From the NCBI GenBank assembly GCA_964550855.1, contig CAZKBQ010000014.1:1-64000 (forward strand): a DNA stretch of 64,000 nt, in the 5' to 3' direction. Every line of letters begins with the position of its first letter. Position 1 is the first letter of the stretch. Positions 16,770-25,208 of the stretch are shown here, one piece after another. Both the position numbers and the translations under genes were made by a program. The notes below the pieces were generated by a model. The model worked only from the letters and a program-made list of their open reading frames with translations. It ran no database searches and was not told where the DNA came from. This DNA is from JAGOBP01 sp964550855. Its GTDB lineage: Bacteria; Chloroflexota; Anaerolineae; Fen-1058.

Positions 16770-18319
16770 ATCTTCTGCGCGCGCGCCACCAGCGCCACCG
16801 GCGTGTCACCCCACCGCGATCGATACCACGCCGCATCCGCATTGGTCGCGGCCAGCTCGGCGCTTACACCCACTTCGCCGATCTCAATCGACAGGCCGGC
16901 TGCCTGCGCCGCGTGCTGATGCGCCTCAAGCGCATGCGCCACAAACTGCACCGCATATTGTTGGCCCGCCGCCGTCCGAAAGGTGCGCTGCCAGCCCAGC
17001 TGCCGCCCGATCGGATGAAAATCCGAATAGACGATCGTACCGCCCGGCCTGAGCACGCGCGCCATCTCACGCAGCGCCGCCGTGAGGTCGGCCACGTGCC
17101 CCACGGCCAGCCCGCACACCAACACGTCCACACACTCATCGCACAACGGCACCCGCAACAGATCGCTCTGCGCGCGCGGCAGATCGGTCCCGGCGCGGTT
17201 GAGCATCTCATACGACACATCCAACCCAATCATGCGCGCGCCGCGAGCCTTCAACAGCACGGCATAGCGTCCCGAGCCGCACGCCAGATCGAGCGCGTGC
17301 CGGCCGCGCACATCCGGGAGCCGGGCCAACATGGCCGCCTGTTCCACCTGCATCAACACGTTGTGCGCGCGCGGCGGATAAGTAGCGGCCCATAGCCGGT
17401 ACGCTTCGCGCGGCGGCAGTTCCACCACGCGCGGCGCGCGTTGAAACACACTCACCGGGAACCGCGCCGGCTCGCGGCCGATGCGCCACTGCGTCCACCT
17501 TCGCCGCAACGTGGCGATGAGATCGTTGTCCGTCGGATACATCTTCAAATTTGATCCGGTCTGCGCCGCGACGTCAGCCAGTAAGCGGCCCGTCAAAAAC
17601 CCGATCGGCTGGTGGCGGCCCTCAAGTTCATACCCCTGCGCGGCCAGCATCGCGCGACCGCCCGCTTCATCTTCAAAACAGGGCGAATCGATCACGATCA
17701 CTCGATCGGCCACACGCAGCGCCTCGCGCACCGTCGCCGCGCAATCGGGCGAGTAATGCAGCGCGCCGTTGAAGATCGCCACATCGGCCTGATCGTCCTC
17801 AAACGGCAGCGCGTCGAAGTCGGCCTGGATCGGCCTGAAGGCCGCGTCGTAATGGCGATGGGCGCCCAGGCCGTCGCGCTCATCCACCGATAGATCGATC
17901 GCGGCCACCTCGTGACCACGCTGCGCCAGCCGATACGCCAGCCAGCCGTTGCCCGCGCCCAGATCCAATACGCGCAGCGGCCGCCGTTGTCTCGCCTCCA
18001 GCGGCTTCAGGATCGCCGCCACAAAACGCCGGAAGTGCCGCGCCCGCGCGCGCCACAATTCATTGCGCCGCCCACTTCGATCAGTCCAGGGCAGCGCGCG
18101 ATAGTACGCTGCGTCGTCGGCCCCCCACCCTTCCGCGCGGCGCACGTTTTCATAGTGCGAGAGAAAACCGTCGAGCGCCGACAACCGATCGGGCGGCAGC
18201 AGCCGCCAGATGCCGTCCTTAAGTTCATACGTGATCGAATCGTGGTCACACCGGGCCGCCGCATTCGTCATCGTCAAAGGCGATTGACATCTGGGGCAGA
18301 TCAACCGCCAGTCAGTCAC
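16766..18319 (-). CDS. Trm112-like zinc domain plus two class I methyltransferase domains
   Basis: 517 residues in three parts. Residues 5-42 resemble a Trm112/zinc-ribbon head (ICPRCQSPL, C8, C11, C24 followed by D-H). Residues ~100-230 are a class I SAM methyltransferase with motif I VLDLGAGNG (117-125), acidic end AAIDLS and a later DADF-like region. Residues ~300-515 hold a second one with motif I ALDLACGSG (342-350), IGLDVS and VLRPGGTIVYSDF. The two domains are not near-identical, so this looks like a fusion rather than a recent duplication. It overlaps the neighbouring methyltransferase gene by 8 bp and the amidohydrolase gene by 4 bp. It probably modifies a cluster intermediate; targets are unknown. 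Confidence 0.8.
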   Translation of the reverse strand: MTDWRLICPRCQSPLTMTNAAARCDHDSITYELKDGIWRLLPPDRLSALDGFLSHYENVRRAEGWGADDAAYYRALPWTDRSGRRNELWRARARHFRRFVAAILKPLEARQRRPLRVLDLGAGNGWLAYRLAQRGHEVAAIDLSVDERDGLGAHRHYDAAFRPIQADFDALPFEDDQADVAIFNGALHYSPDCAATVREALRVADRVIVIDSPCFEDEAGGRAMLAAQGYELEGRHQPIGFLTGRLLADVAAQTGSNLKMYPTDNDLIATLRRRWTQWRIGREPARFPVSVFQRAPRVVELPPREAYRLWAATYPPRAHNVLMQVEQAAMLARLPDVRGRHALDLACGSGRYAVLLKARGARMIGLDVSYEMLNRAGTDLPRAQSDLLRVPLCDECVDVLVCGLAVGHVADLTAALREMARVLRPGGTIVYSDFHPIGRQLGWQRTFRTAAGQQYAVQFVAHALEAHQHAAQAAGLSIEIGEVGVSAELAATNADAAWYRSRWGDTPVALVARAQKI

Positions 18320-19130
18320 GGCGAGTCAACACCATGAGAAAGTGATCGCCCATGTCGCGCAGCTGCGGCCACGCCGCCACACGATCATCAAGCCAGCTCA
18401 GCAGACGATACGCGCGGTCGAATCGCTGGCGCCATAGATACGGCGGCGGAACGAAGATGCTCAGGCCGCGATAGTGCGTCAATTCGAAATCGCCGGCAAA
18501 CACCCGATAAAACTCGCGGGGCGTATAGTAGCGCGTCCACACTGTTTCGCCGTTCAGACTCACGGGCACGCCGGCCGGTTGGTGGCGCACCGCCGCGCGA
18601 GCGCGATCCCCGCGCCAAGTGTAATAGATGCGTTCCCACGGACAGACGCGGCCCATCACTGAGACGATCAACCCGCCGCGCGGCTTCAGCAGTGCCGCGC
18701 ACGCCGCCGATACGGCTGCCAGCTCAGGCACGCAGTTCAACGGCCCCAGATCCGAATAGATCGCGTCGAAGCTTTCGCCGCGCAGCGACCAGAGGTCCTG
18801 CGCGCCGACGAGCCGGGCGCTCACCCAGTCGCTCAAGCGGCGCTGGACGAGGCGGGCGCGGGTGCGGGCGATCATCTGCGGTGACCAGTCGGTGGCGACG
18901 ACTTCATAGCCTTGCGCGGCAAAATGCGCGGCGTCCAGCCCCGTGCCGCAGCCGATGTCGAGCAGGCGCGCGGGCGGCGGCACGCGCTGTTCGACTTCGC
19001 GCCACAGGCGCGCGCGCATGCGCTGAATCAGCGCGTTGTTGCCCAGCGGCCCGTCGTAATCGGCGGCCACGCTGTCAAAGGCGCGCTGTGTATCGCGCAG
19101 CTGCATCCCGGTGTCAGTGACTGTATCCAT
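18312..19130 (-). CDS. class I SAM-dependent methyltransferase
   Basis: 272 residues. Motif I LLDIGCGTGLDAAHFAAQG with acidic VVATDWSP, then LRGESFDAIYSDLGPLNCV as the post-I/motif IV region and LKPRGGLIVSVMG as motif VI. The N-terminal TQRAFDSVAADYDG is common in UbiE/BioC-like methyltransferases. The start at 19130 lies 17 bp inside the upstream radical SAM gene; an internal ATG eight codons later is an alternative. It is the third methyltransferase domain within 2.5 kb, next to the double one, suggesting several O-, N- or C-methylations on one product. Confidence 0.85.
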   Translation of the reverse strand: MDTVTDTGMQLRDTQRAFDSVAADYDGPLGNNALIQRMRARLWREVEQRVPPPARLLDIGCGTGLDAAHFAAQGYEVVATDWSPQMIARTRARLVQRRLSDWVSARLVGAQDLWSLRGESFDAIYSDLGPLNCVPELAAVSAACAALLKPRGGLIVSVMGRVCPWERIYYTWRGDRARAAVRHQPAGVPVSLNGETVWTRYYTPREFYRVFAGDFELTHYRGLSIFVPPPYLWRQRFDRAYRLLSWLDDRVAAWPQLRDMGDHFLMVLTRRD

Positions 19131-20592
19131 GGTGGGCGACCGCGTCCAGACGGCGGCGGTTGATCTGCCAGCTCAGCCAGTGTTTGGGCAGCGCGGCCAC
19201 GCGCCGCGGCGAGATCGATCCGCGCCGCAGCGCCCGCCACGCCTGGCGCAGGCGAAACTCCGCGTGCACCACGCGGTGCAGCACGCGATAGAACTCCGGC
19301 GGAAACGGGCCGCGATACAGCAGCGCCAGATCGTCGCTGTCGGTCCAGTTCTGCTTCGCGCCCAACTGCGCTTTCACGCGCTCGTAAAATTTCGTGCCCG
19401 GCAGCGGATACGACACCGAGACGCCGATGTCGTCGGGCATGGCGGCGCGCACCATCTGCAACGTCGCTTCCACATCATCGCGCGTTTCGCCCGGATAGCC
19501 GAACTGAAGAAAGAACGCCACTTTGATACCGGCCGCCCCCAGCAACCGTCGCGCCTCGTAAATCTGCGGCACGGTGGTGCCCTTGTCCATCGCGTCGAGG
19601 ATGTGCTGCGAACCCGACTCCGCGCCCAGCCACACGATCTGACAACCGGCCTGCTTCAAGCCCGCAACCACCGACGGTTTGATCAAGTCCGCGCGCGACA
19701 GGCACTTGAACGGCAGGGCGGCGTCGTGCGCCGTCACCAGCCGGCCAAACTGCTCGATCCAGCCCGGTTTCAGGCCAAAAATATCATCGGCAAACCAGAT
19801 GTGATCGGGCTGATACGTCTCCTTCAGCCACTTCATCTCCGCCACGACGTTTTCCGGTGAGCGCGAGTGGTAACGTTGACCCCAGATTGGCTTGGCGCAC
19901 CAGTTGCAGTGATACGGACAGCCGCGCGTGGTGACCATGTTCATCGAGAAGTAACCATGTCGTTCGCGCCAGATCGATCGGTATTTTTCAACATCGATCA
20001 AGTCCCACGCGGGAAACGGCAGATCGTCGAGGCGCGTCAGATCGGGGCGGCGAGGGTTGGCGTGGACATGGGAAGTTGAGCGTTGAAGGTCGGAATCCGC
20101 CCCCTCCGACTTATACGCCAGGCCCGGTATCGCTTCAAAAGGCACATGGCGCTTGCCGGCCAATACGTCCAGCAGTTCGACCAGCGTTTCTTCGCCTTCG
20201 CCCAGCAGCACAAAGTCGGCGCCGCGCGTCAGGTACAGCCCGGCGTGATCGGTCGCATCCGCGCCGCACAGAATCACCGTGGAGCCGCGCGCCTTCGCCA
20301 TGTTGATCATCACGAACGCGGCTTCGCGCATGCGCAGCAGACACATCTTGCTGAGGTAATTAAAGTTGTCCTCGAACAACACCGCCGCGCTCGGCCGCGC
20401 CCGATCGAGCGCGGCGGCCCAGTCGACTTCGCTCGCGGCCAGCATCGCATCGAACAGCGCCACGTCGTAACCATGCGCCCGCACGTACGACGCCGCGTAC
20501 AGCGTGCCCAGCGGCGGATACGGCTGCATGGCGGCGTACAGCTTGGGGTCGAAACGCAGATAATATGATTGGCCGAAGAGAATGTCGGACAT
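19114..20592 (-). CDS. B12-binding-domain radical SAM protein (copy 2)
   Basis: 492 residues. N-terminal cobalamin-binding-like domain (PPLGTLYAASYVRAHGYDVALFDAM, VILCGADATDHAGLYLTRGADFVLLGEGE), then the radical SAM core with RGCPYHCNWC, cysteines C225, C229 and C232, and HIWFADDIFGL. It differs from copy 1 through most of its length, so the two are not a recent duplication. It is the second gene of the cluster, 84 bp after the nucleotidyltransferase, and that gap is filled by heptad repeats. Relatives include P-methyltransferases, hopanoid methylases and ring-forming enzymes; the reaction here is unknown. Confidence 0.88.
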   Translation of the reverse strand: MSDILFGQSYYLRFDPKLYAAMQPYPPLGTLYAASYVRAHGYDVALFDAMLAASEVDWAAALDRARPSAAVLFEDNFNYLSKMCLLRMREAAFVMINMAKARGSTVILCGADATDHAGLYLTRGADFVLLGEGEETLVELLDVLAGKRHVPFEAIPGLAYKSEGADSDLQRSTSHVHANPRRPDLTRLDDLPFPAWDLIDVEKYRSIWRERHGYFSMNMVTTRGCPYHCNWCAKPIWGQRYHSRSPENVVAEMKWLKETYQPDHIWFADDIFGLKPGWIEQFGRLVTAHDAALPFKCLSRADLIKPSVVAGLKQAGCQIVWLGAESGSQHILDAMDKGTTVPQIYEARRLLGAAGIKVAFFLQFGYPGETRDDVEATLQMVRAAMPDDIGVSVSYPLPGTKFYERVKAQLGAKQNWTDSDDLALLYRGPFPPEFYRVLHRVVHAEFRLRQAWRALRRGSISPRRVAALPKHWLSWQINRRRLDAVAHHGYSH

Positions 20593-20613
20593 GGTCAGCC
20601 GGTCAGTTTACTG

Positions 20614-20680
20614 ACGAGTAATGCGTAATACGTAATGCGTAAACGGCGCGCTCATTACTCATTACTCGTTACTCATTACG
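20614..20680. repeat. 7-bp-period repeat, two inverted arms
   Basis: Left arm 20614-20642 (units like ATGCGTA/ATACGTA) and right arm 20652-20680 (units CATTACT/CGTTACT) are imperfect reverse complements and could form a long hairpin. The right arm contains the TAA stop (20676-20678) of the nucleotidyltransferase gene. Confidence 0.85.
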
Positions 20681-21596
20681 CCTCATATTGCGCCAGCCGC
20701 TCCGCGTACAGCCGCATCACCGGCCCGCCGTAATCGTCGAAGTGGCCCTTCACGTGATCGCGATCGAGGATCGCGTCGCCGTCGGGACGGCCCAGCTGCG
20801 GCTGGAATTTGCGCAGCTTGCGCCGCATCTCCCACTGCTCCAGCGCATCACCCAGGCGGCCGGCCAGCAGCCATTCGCCCAGGCGCTTGAGCAGCCGGCC
20901 GACACTGCCGGTGCGCTGCTCACCCGTCGCCACCGGCCCGCAATCGGCGTTGGGCAGCCAGGTCGCGATCCACGCATTGGCGCCGACCAGCCGACGGTAC
21001 ACCTCGTCGCCATAGACCGGCACCATCTGCGCGAATTCGTGCGCCACAAACAACGAGCGGTGTTCCAGCGTCAACGCCCGTTCGGAGATCAGGTAATTGG
21101 GGCACAGGGTGTCGCCGAAGAGCTTGCCCAGCCGCACCAGCCCGATCGCCAGCGCGCGGGTCAGCCACACCCGGTCGGGCGCGGTGACGATCATCACGTC
21201 GATGTCGTCGCCGGGCGCGCAGTTGTCCATCGCCAGCGCCCCCGTCACCCCGACGAAACGCACAAACGGCAGCACGCGGAGCACGCGCACAAAACGCCGC
21301 GCCCGCGCCCACAACCGATCAGACGACGATCGCCGATCGCGCCGCCGCTGCACCAGCGCCTCGCGCCCGCGCGCCACCACGTGGCCGTCAACCACCCCGA
21401 CCCGATCGCGCAGCCAGCTCGATCGGGCCAGCTGATCGCGCACGTCATCCGCCGTCGCCGGCAAACCGATCAAATACCGGGCAGCTTCCTCCAGCGTCAG
21501 GGCATAGTCAAACAGATCGGAGTACAGGATCGTCTCCAGAATCGCGCGATCCAATGCCGTTACGGTATCCGTCACTTGGCGAGCCTGCGCAGGCAT
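20676..21596 (-). CDS. nucleotidyltransferase-fold protein
   Basis: 306 residues. The segment GVTGALAMDNCAPGDDIDVMIV (residues 116-137) is the pol-beta-type nucleotidyltransferase signature G-x-x-A-x-x-N-DD-x-D, with D131 and D133 as metal ligands. Residues 1-80 form a helical region with a winged-helix look (DYALTLEEAARYLIGLPATADDVRDQLA). Such proteins transfer a nucleotidyl group to a small molecule, RNA or protein; the substrate is not evident. It is the first gene of the 14-kb cluster, divergent from the small membrane protein gene. Its stop codon lies inside a heptad repeat. Confidence 0.7.
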   Translation of the reverse strand: MPAQARQVTDTVTALDRAILETILYSDLFDYALTLEEAARYLIGLPATADDVRDQLARSSWLRDRVGVVDGHVVARGREALVQRRRDRRSSSDRLWARARRFVRVLRVLPFVRFVGVTGALAMDNCAPGDDIDVMIVTAPDRVWLTRALAIGLVRLGKLFGDTLCPNYLISERALTLEHRSLFVAHEFAQMVPVYGDEVYRRLVGANAWIATWLPNADCGPVATGEQRTGSVGRLLKRLGEWLLAGRLGDALEQWEMRRKLRKFQPQLGRPDGDAILDRDHVKGHFDDYGGPVMRLYAERLAQYEA

Positions 21597-21598
21597 GT

Positions 21599-21604
21599 TA
21601 TCAT
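21599..21604 (+). promoter_or_regulatory. -10 element, leaderless arrangement
   Basis: TATCAT exactly 6 nt before the ATG at 21611, the same spacing as at 4041, 57932 and 62208. Confidence 0.45.
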
Positions 21605-21610
21605 CCGCTT

Positions 21611-22120
21611 ATGAATTCGCGATCACGCCGACAGGCACTCTCGCGTCGCCAGACCGCTGTACTGATCGGCGCCGTGCTGCTGAACCTGGCGGTGCTGGCG
21701 GGGCTGGTGACGGTGTTGTCCACGCCGCCGCCCGTCGCGCTGCCAGTGACCGACGATCCGACCACCGACGCGACGTGCGAAGCGGCCGCTGCGCTCAGCT
21801 TGCGCCAGCAGGGCGTGGCCGCGTCGATCGTCATCTCGCGCCAGATGCTGCTGGTCAACGTTACCGGCCCGGATGCGGCGGCGGCGTGGAGCGTGTTCAG
21901 CAGCACGGCGCAGCTGCTTGACGCCGGCTGCGGGCCGTTCAACGTGGTGCGCGTCGACGTGCCCGACCCGGAAGGCCGGCCGGACATGCGGTTGGTGTTG
22001 GAATTGACCGGGCCGGAAGTGCAGCTCTGGGCCAGCGGTCGATTGGATGACGCGCAACTGTCCGAACGGACGCGGCGGCAGGTGTATCAGACCGTGCCGC
22101 CAGATACGCCTGCGCCATGA
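21611..22120 (+). CDS. small membrane-anchored protein of unknown function
   Basis: 169 residues from the ATG at 21611; the frame runs 19 codons further upstream, but the -10-like TATCAT lies just before this ATG. Residues 14-37 are one hydrophobic helix (TAVLIGAVLLNLAVLAGLVTVL) after a basic N-terminus, so the rest is probably outside the membrane. The remainder has two cysteines (in ATCEAAA and DAGCGPF) that could pair, and a mixed alpha/beta look with VNVTGPDAAAAWSVFSSTAQLL. I do not recognise the family. It is followed by 277 bp without a gene in which I see nothing notable. Confidence 0.6.
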   Translation: MNSRSRRQALSRRQTAVLIGAVLLNLAVLAGLVTVLSTPPPVALPVTDDPTTDATCEAAAALSLRQQGVAASIVISRQMLLVNVTGPDAAAAWSVFSSTAQLLDAGCGPFNVVRVDVPDPEGRPDMRLVLELTGPEVQLWASGRLDDAQLSERTRRQVYQTVPPDTPAP

Positions 22121-22397
22121 GCGGCCGACATCGCACCGTTGATCGCCCGGCGGCGCAGCCGCGCAGGTAACAGCAGGTTCGTCAGACAAGGCGTCAGTAT
22201 CAGTCACAGCCGGCTGCGTCACAGCTTTCACGCATTCGATCGTCACGGTGAGCGGCGGCAAAATCGGGCGCTGGCCGAGCGCCCGGCGGCGAAGCAGTAG
22301 CAAACCGCGCTTCCACGGACTAACTGCCTGTGGCGGCCAATGGTAACACAGCCACCAACGATTCACAAGACCAGCCGCAGCAAACGGGAGGCACCGC

Positions 22398-23552
22398 ATG
22401 ATCTTTTCACGCACACAACTGGAACAAGCCGAAGAACAGACCCTGGCCCCGTACGGCATGCGCAGCCGCCTGACGCGCGGCCGCGTTTACGTCGAAGACG
22501 AGCACCCCTACCGCACCGTTTACCAGCGCGATCGCGATCGCATCATCCACACCACCGCCTTTCGGCGGCTCGAATACAAAACACAAGTCTTCGTCAACAC
22601 CGAGGGCGATTATTATCGCACCCGATTGACCCACACGCTCGAAGTGACCCAGATCGGCCGCACGCTGGCCCGCGCGCTGGGCGCCAATGAAGACCTGGCC
22701 GAAGCGGTCTGCCTGGTGCACGACATCGGCCATCCGCCGTTCGGGCATTCGGGCGAACGCGCGCTGGACACGCTGATGCGCGATCACGGCGGCTTCGATC
22801 ACAACCAGCAGGCGCTCCGCATCGTCGATCAACTGGAGCACCGCTACCCCGATTTTCCCGGCCTCAACCTGTCGTATGAAGTGCGCGAAGGCATCGTCAA
22901 GCACGAGACAGAATATGATACGCAAAGCTATGCCGAGGAGTTTTCTCCCCACCTGCGCGGCCTGCTGGAAGCGCAGATCGCCAACGCGGCCGACGAGATC
23001 GCCTACAACGCGCACGATCTGGACGACGGCCTGCGCGCCGGGCTGTTTACGCCGGCCGACCTGGCCGATCTGGAACTGTGGCAGCGCGTCATGCGCAGCG
23101 TCGGCTGGGACGGGCGCGACTTCTCGGATCTGTGGCGGCACCGATTGATCCGGCGGCTGATCGGCATTGAAGTGACGGACGTGATCAATGCCACTGAAGA
23201 TCGCCTGGCCGAGGCCAACGTCCAGTCGATTGAGGATCTGCAGCGGCTGGATCACAACGTCATCGGTTTCAGCGACGAACTGCGACGCGTGAACCGTGGT
23301 CTGAAGGACTTCCTCTACAGTCGCATGTACCGCCACCCCCGCGTCATCCGCATGCAGACCAAAGCCGACCGGTTGTTGTCCGAATTGTTCCACGCCTACA
23401 CGGCCGAACCGGGCCAGCTGCCCCCCTCGGCGCGGCAGCGCGTGGAGATCGACGGGCTGCATCGCGCGGTGTGCGACTACATGGCCGGCATGACCGATCG
23501 GTTTGCGCTGGACGAACACGCCAAGATGTTCGATCCGCAGGTGCGCGTGTGA
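22398..23552 (+). CDS. dgt: deoxyguanosinetriphosphate triphosphohydrolase (dGTPase)-like HD protein
   Basis: 384 residues, usual for type 2 dGTPases. The hydrolase removes triphosphate from dNTPs. H79 (RLTHTLEV), H108-D109 (VHDIGHPPFGHSGE) and a later aspartate in NAADEIAYNAHDLDDGLRAG form the HD metal site. The N-terminal YRTVYQRDRDRIIHTTAFRRLEYKTQVF is diagnostic of the Dgt family. An AAACGGGAGG ribosome site precedes the ATG. It ends before a bidirectional-looking hairpin whose T-run faces the opposite strand. Standard housekeeping nucleotide control. Confidence 0.92.
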   Translation: MIFSRTQLEQAEEQTLAPYGMRSRLTRGRVYVEDEHPYRTVYQRDRDRIIHTTAFRRLEYKTQVFVNTEGDYYRTRLTHTLEVTQIGRTLARALGANEDLAEAVCLVHDIGHPPFGHSGERALDTLMRDHGGFDHNQQALRIVDQLEHRYPDFPGLNLSYEVREGIVKHETEYDTQSYAEEFSPHLRGLLEAQIANAADEIAYNAHDLDDGLRAGLFTPADLADLELWQRVMRSVGWDGRDFSDLWRHRLIRRLIGIEVTDVINATEDRLAEANVQSIEDLQRLDHNVIGFSDELRRVNRGLKDFLYSRMYRHPRVIRMQTKADRLLSELFHAYTAEPGQLPPSARQRVEIDGLHRAVCDYMAGMTDRFALDEHAKMFDPQVRV

Positions 23553-23553
23553 T

Positions 23554-23589
23554 CAAAAACCCCCTTGTTTCAGGTCGAAACAAGGGGGT
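23554..23589 (-). terminator. rho-independent terminator
   Basis: Perfect 13-bp stem (ACCCCCTTGTTTC / GAAACAAGGGGGT, 23559-23589) with a 5-nt loop. On the minus strand it is followed by TTTTT, so it mainly ends the 23611-24711 gene; it could also stop plus-strand transcripts from dgt. Confidence 0.8.
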
Positions 23590-23610
23590 CTGCTTAATCG
23601 ATGAAGCCGG

Positions 23611-24711
23611 TCAGGAGCTGCGGCTCCAGGCGGCCAGTTCAATATCCACCTTCTCAAAGAAACTGTTGGGCGGCAGCGAGCCGGTGCCATACACCAGATT
23701 GTCGATGCGCACGTTGACCTTGAGCGTCTGCGTCGTCAGCGTGATCACTTCGCCGGGCCGCGCCAGATAGGCGTCGCCTTTGGGCGCCAGTTTGGCGCGA
23801 ATGGCGGCGTCGTTGTAGGCGTGCTCGCTCATCAACACCTTGGTCACCGTGCGGATGTCGTTCTTGTCGAACAGCCACACTTCCAGCGCTGTCACCTTGT
23901 CGGGGCTGCCGGTGCCGATCGTTTCGCTGATGCCCACGCCGCACTCGCCCAGAAAATCGCCGCCCGCCGTTTCGATGCTGAAGGACATGTCATAGCGATC
24001 GTCGCCCAGCGCATAGGTGGTGGCATACTGCGCCAGCGGCGGCTCCTGCTCGCCCGTCCAGGTTGTCTTCTCGATTGGTCGGGCGCCGCCCGCCGCCCGG
24101 CTGATGTCGGGCACCACCACATCGGTATCGGTCTGCACGGTGGTGGCGCTGATCACGCGTCCGCCGCCCGCCTGTCCTCCTTTGGCCTGATCGGCGCGCA
24201 TGCGGCGGATGATGAACAGCCCCAGACCAACCAGCACCAACAGCAGCAGCACTAACAGCAGCGGCACCAACGATGAGGTGACGCCGGCTCCGCCCGCGCC
24301 GCCACCCGGCCCGAGGCTGCCCCCGTAGGCTTGCAGCTGATCGCGCAGCTGGGTCAGCCGATCGGCGTTGGGCCAGCCGCTGCTGATCATCTGATTGAGC
24401 GTGTCGATAACCTGCGCCTTGTCCCATTCGCCAAAGTTGGCGGCGACTTCGTTGATGGACGTGCCCTGAGCCAGCGCGTCAGCCGAATAGGCGATATAAC
24501 GCTGCTGATACTGCGGGCTGAGGCCGGCCGGAACGGCATTGGTCCACTGCACCGGAGCGATGACCCAGCCGAAGAGGAACCAGCCGATTGCCAGGCCGAT
24601 GATGAATGAGATCACGATCGTCCAGCCGATGTAGCTGGCAGCCATCTGTTTGCCAATGGAGACAAACATCTTGATCTGCTGGCTTCTGCTGGGCTGTGTC
24701 TGTTGGGCCAT
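23611..24711 (-). CDS. two-TM membrane protein of unknown function
   Basis: 366 residues from the ATG at 24711, which has a GAAGGAG site ~9 nt upstream; 41 upstream codons are ignored. Residues ~20-45 form TM1 (YIGWTIVISFIIGLAIGWFLFGW). Residues ~50-130 contain APVQWTNAVPAGLSPQYQQRYIAYSADALAQGTSINEVAANFGEWDKAQVID, probably outside. A glycine-rich stretch leads to TM2 (LVPLLLVLLLLVLVGLGLFII) followed by RRMR, placing the C-terminal ~170 residues inside. That part has a conserved-looking beta-rich domain (YALGDDRYDMSFSIET, LGECGVGISETIG, VTALEVWLFDKNDI). I do not know the family. Terminated by the hairpin at 23554-23589. Confidence 0.65.
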   Translation of the reverse strand: MAQQTQPSRSQQIKMFVSIGKQMAASYIGWTIVISFIIGLAIGWFLFGWVIAPVQWTNAVPAGLSPQYQQRYIAYSADALAQGTSINEVAANFGEWDKAQVIDTLNQMISSGWPNADRLTQLRDQLQAYGGSLGPGGGAGGAGVTSSLVPLLLVLLLLVLVGLGLFIIRRMRADQAKGGQAGGGRVISATTVQTDTDVVVPDISRAAGGARPIEKTTWTGEQEPPLAQYATTYALGDDRYDMSFSIETAGGDFLGECGVGISETIGTGSPDKVTALEVWLFDKNDIRTVTKVLMSEHAYNDAAIRAKLAPKGDAYLARPGEVITLTTQTLKVNVRIDNLVYGTGSLPPNSFFEKVDIELAAWSRSS

Positions 24712-25208
24712 ACCGCTGCTCCTTCGTCTTGAGTTGTCTAAATGTAGCACATCTTGTACGACAAGGGAAATGACGGCCGTTTCCGCCGATCGGCGCAGGG
24801 CGGCAACACGGGCACAGTATAGAATGGACTGCAATGCAAGTCAAATGCCTGGCCGTTTGACGGCACGCGCCGCGCGCCATTGTTTGGCCGACCGACTTCT
24901 CCGGCGAATGAATTCGCGGCTGGCGGGCGTGCCGCCGATCGTCGGCCTGCGCCGACGCGACCCTGTCCATGACACGGTGGACCTTCAGCCCATGGCTCCA
25001 AAGGTGCGATTTCAATCGCCAGCACGCCGCTGTGACGCGCACTCGCCGTTTGGCGGCACGCGCCGCGCGCCATGTCATTTGTCATGGCTGGCGTGCGCCA
25101 AGTGCGAGTAGCACGTTGGACGCGCTCACGGTACAATACGCTCGATCATCGGATCAGACCCACACTCAGACTGGCCCAGGCCATCTTCCTCTTCAGGAGT
25201 TGAAAATC
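24712..25208. repeat. palindrome-rich gene-free stretch with a 29-bp direct repeat
   Basis: No gene seen in 497 bp. A 29-bp sequence beginning GCCGTTTGACGGCACGCGCC occurs at 24852-24880 and, with one mismatch, at 25045-25073. Between the copies lie short palindromes: GCGAAT/ATTCGC (24904-24917), GTCCA/TGGAC (24965-24982) and GCGAT/ATCGC around 25006-25019. The pattern looks like a composite intergenic repeat element. The ProDH -10 is at 25132. Confidence 0.65.
25132..25137 (+). promoter_or_regulatory. -10 element upstream of proline dehydrogenase
   Basis: TACAAT, 71 nt before the ATG at 25209. No clear -35. Confidence 0.35.

Noticed and set aside
22121..22397. Possible small gene or RNA in the 277-bp gap before dgt
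   Set aside because: No ribosome site, conserved-looking frame, hairpin with T-run or promoter pair could be found.
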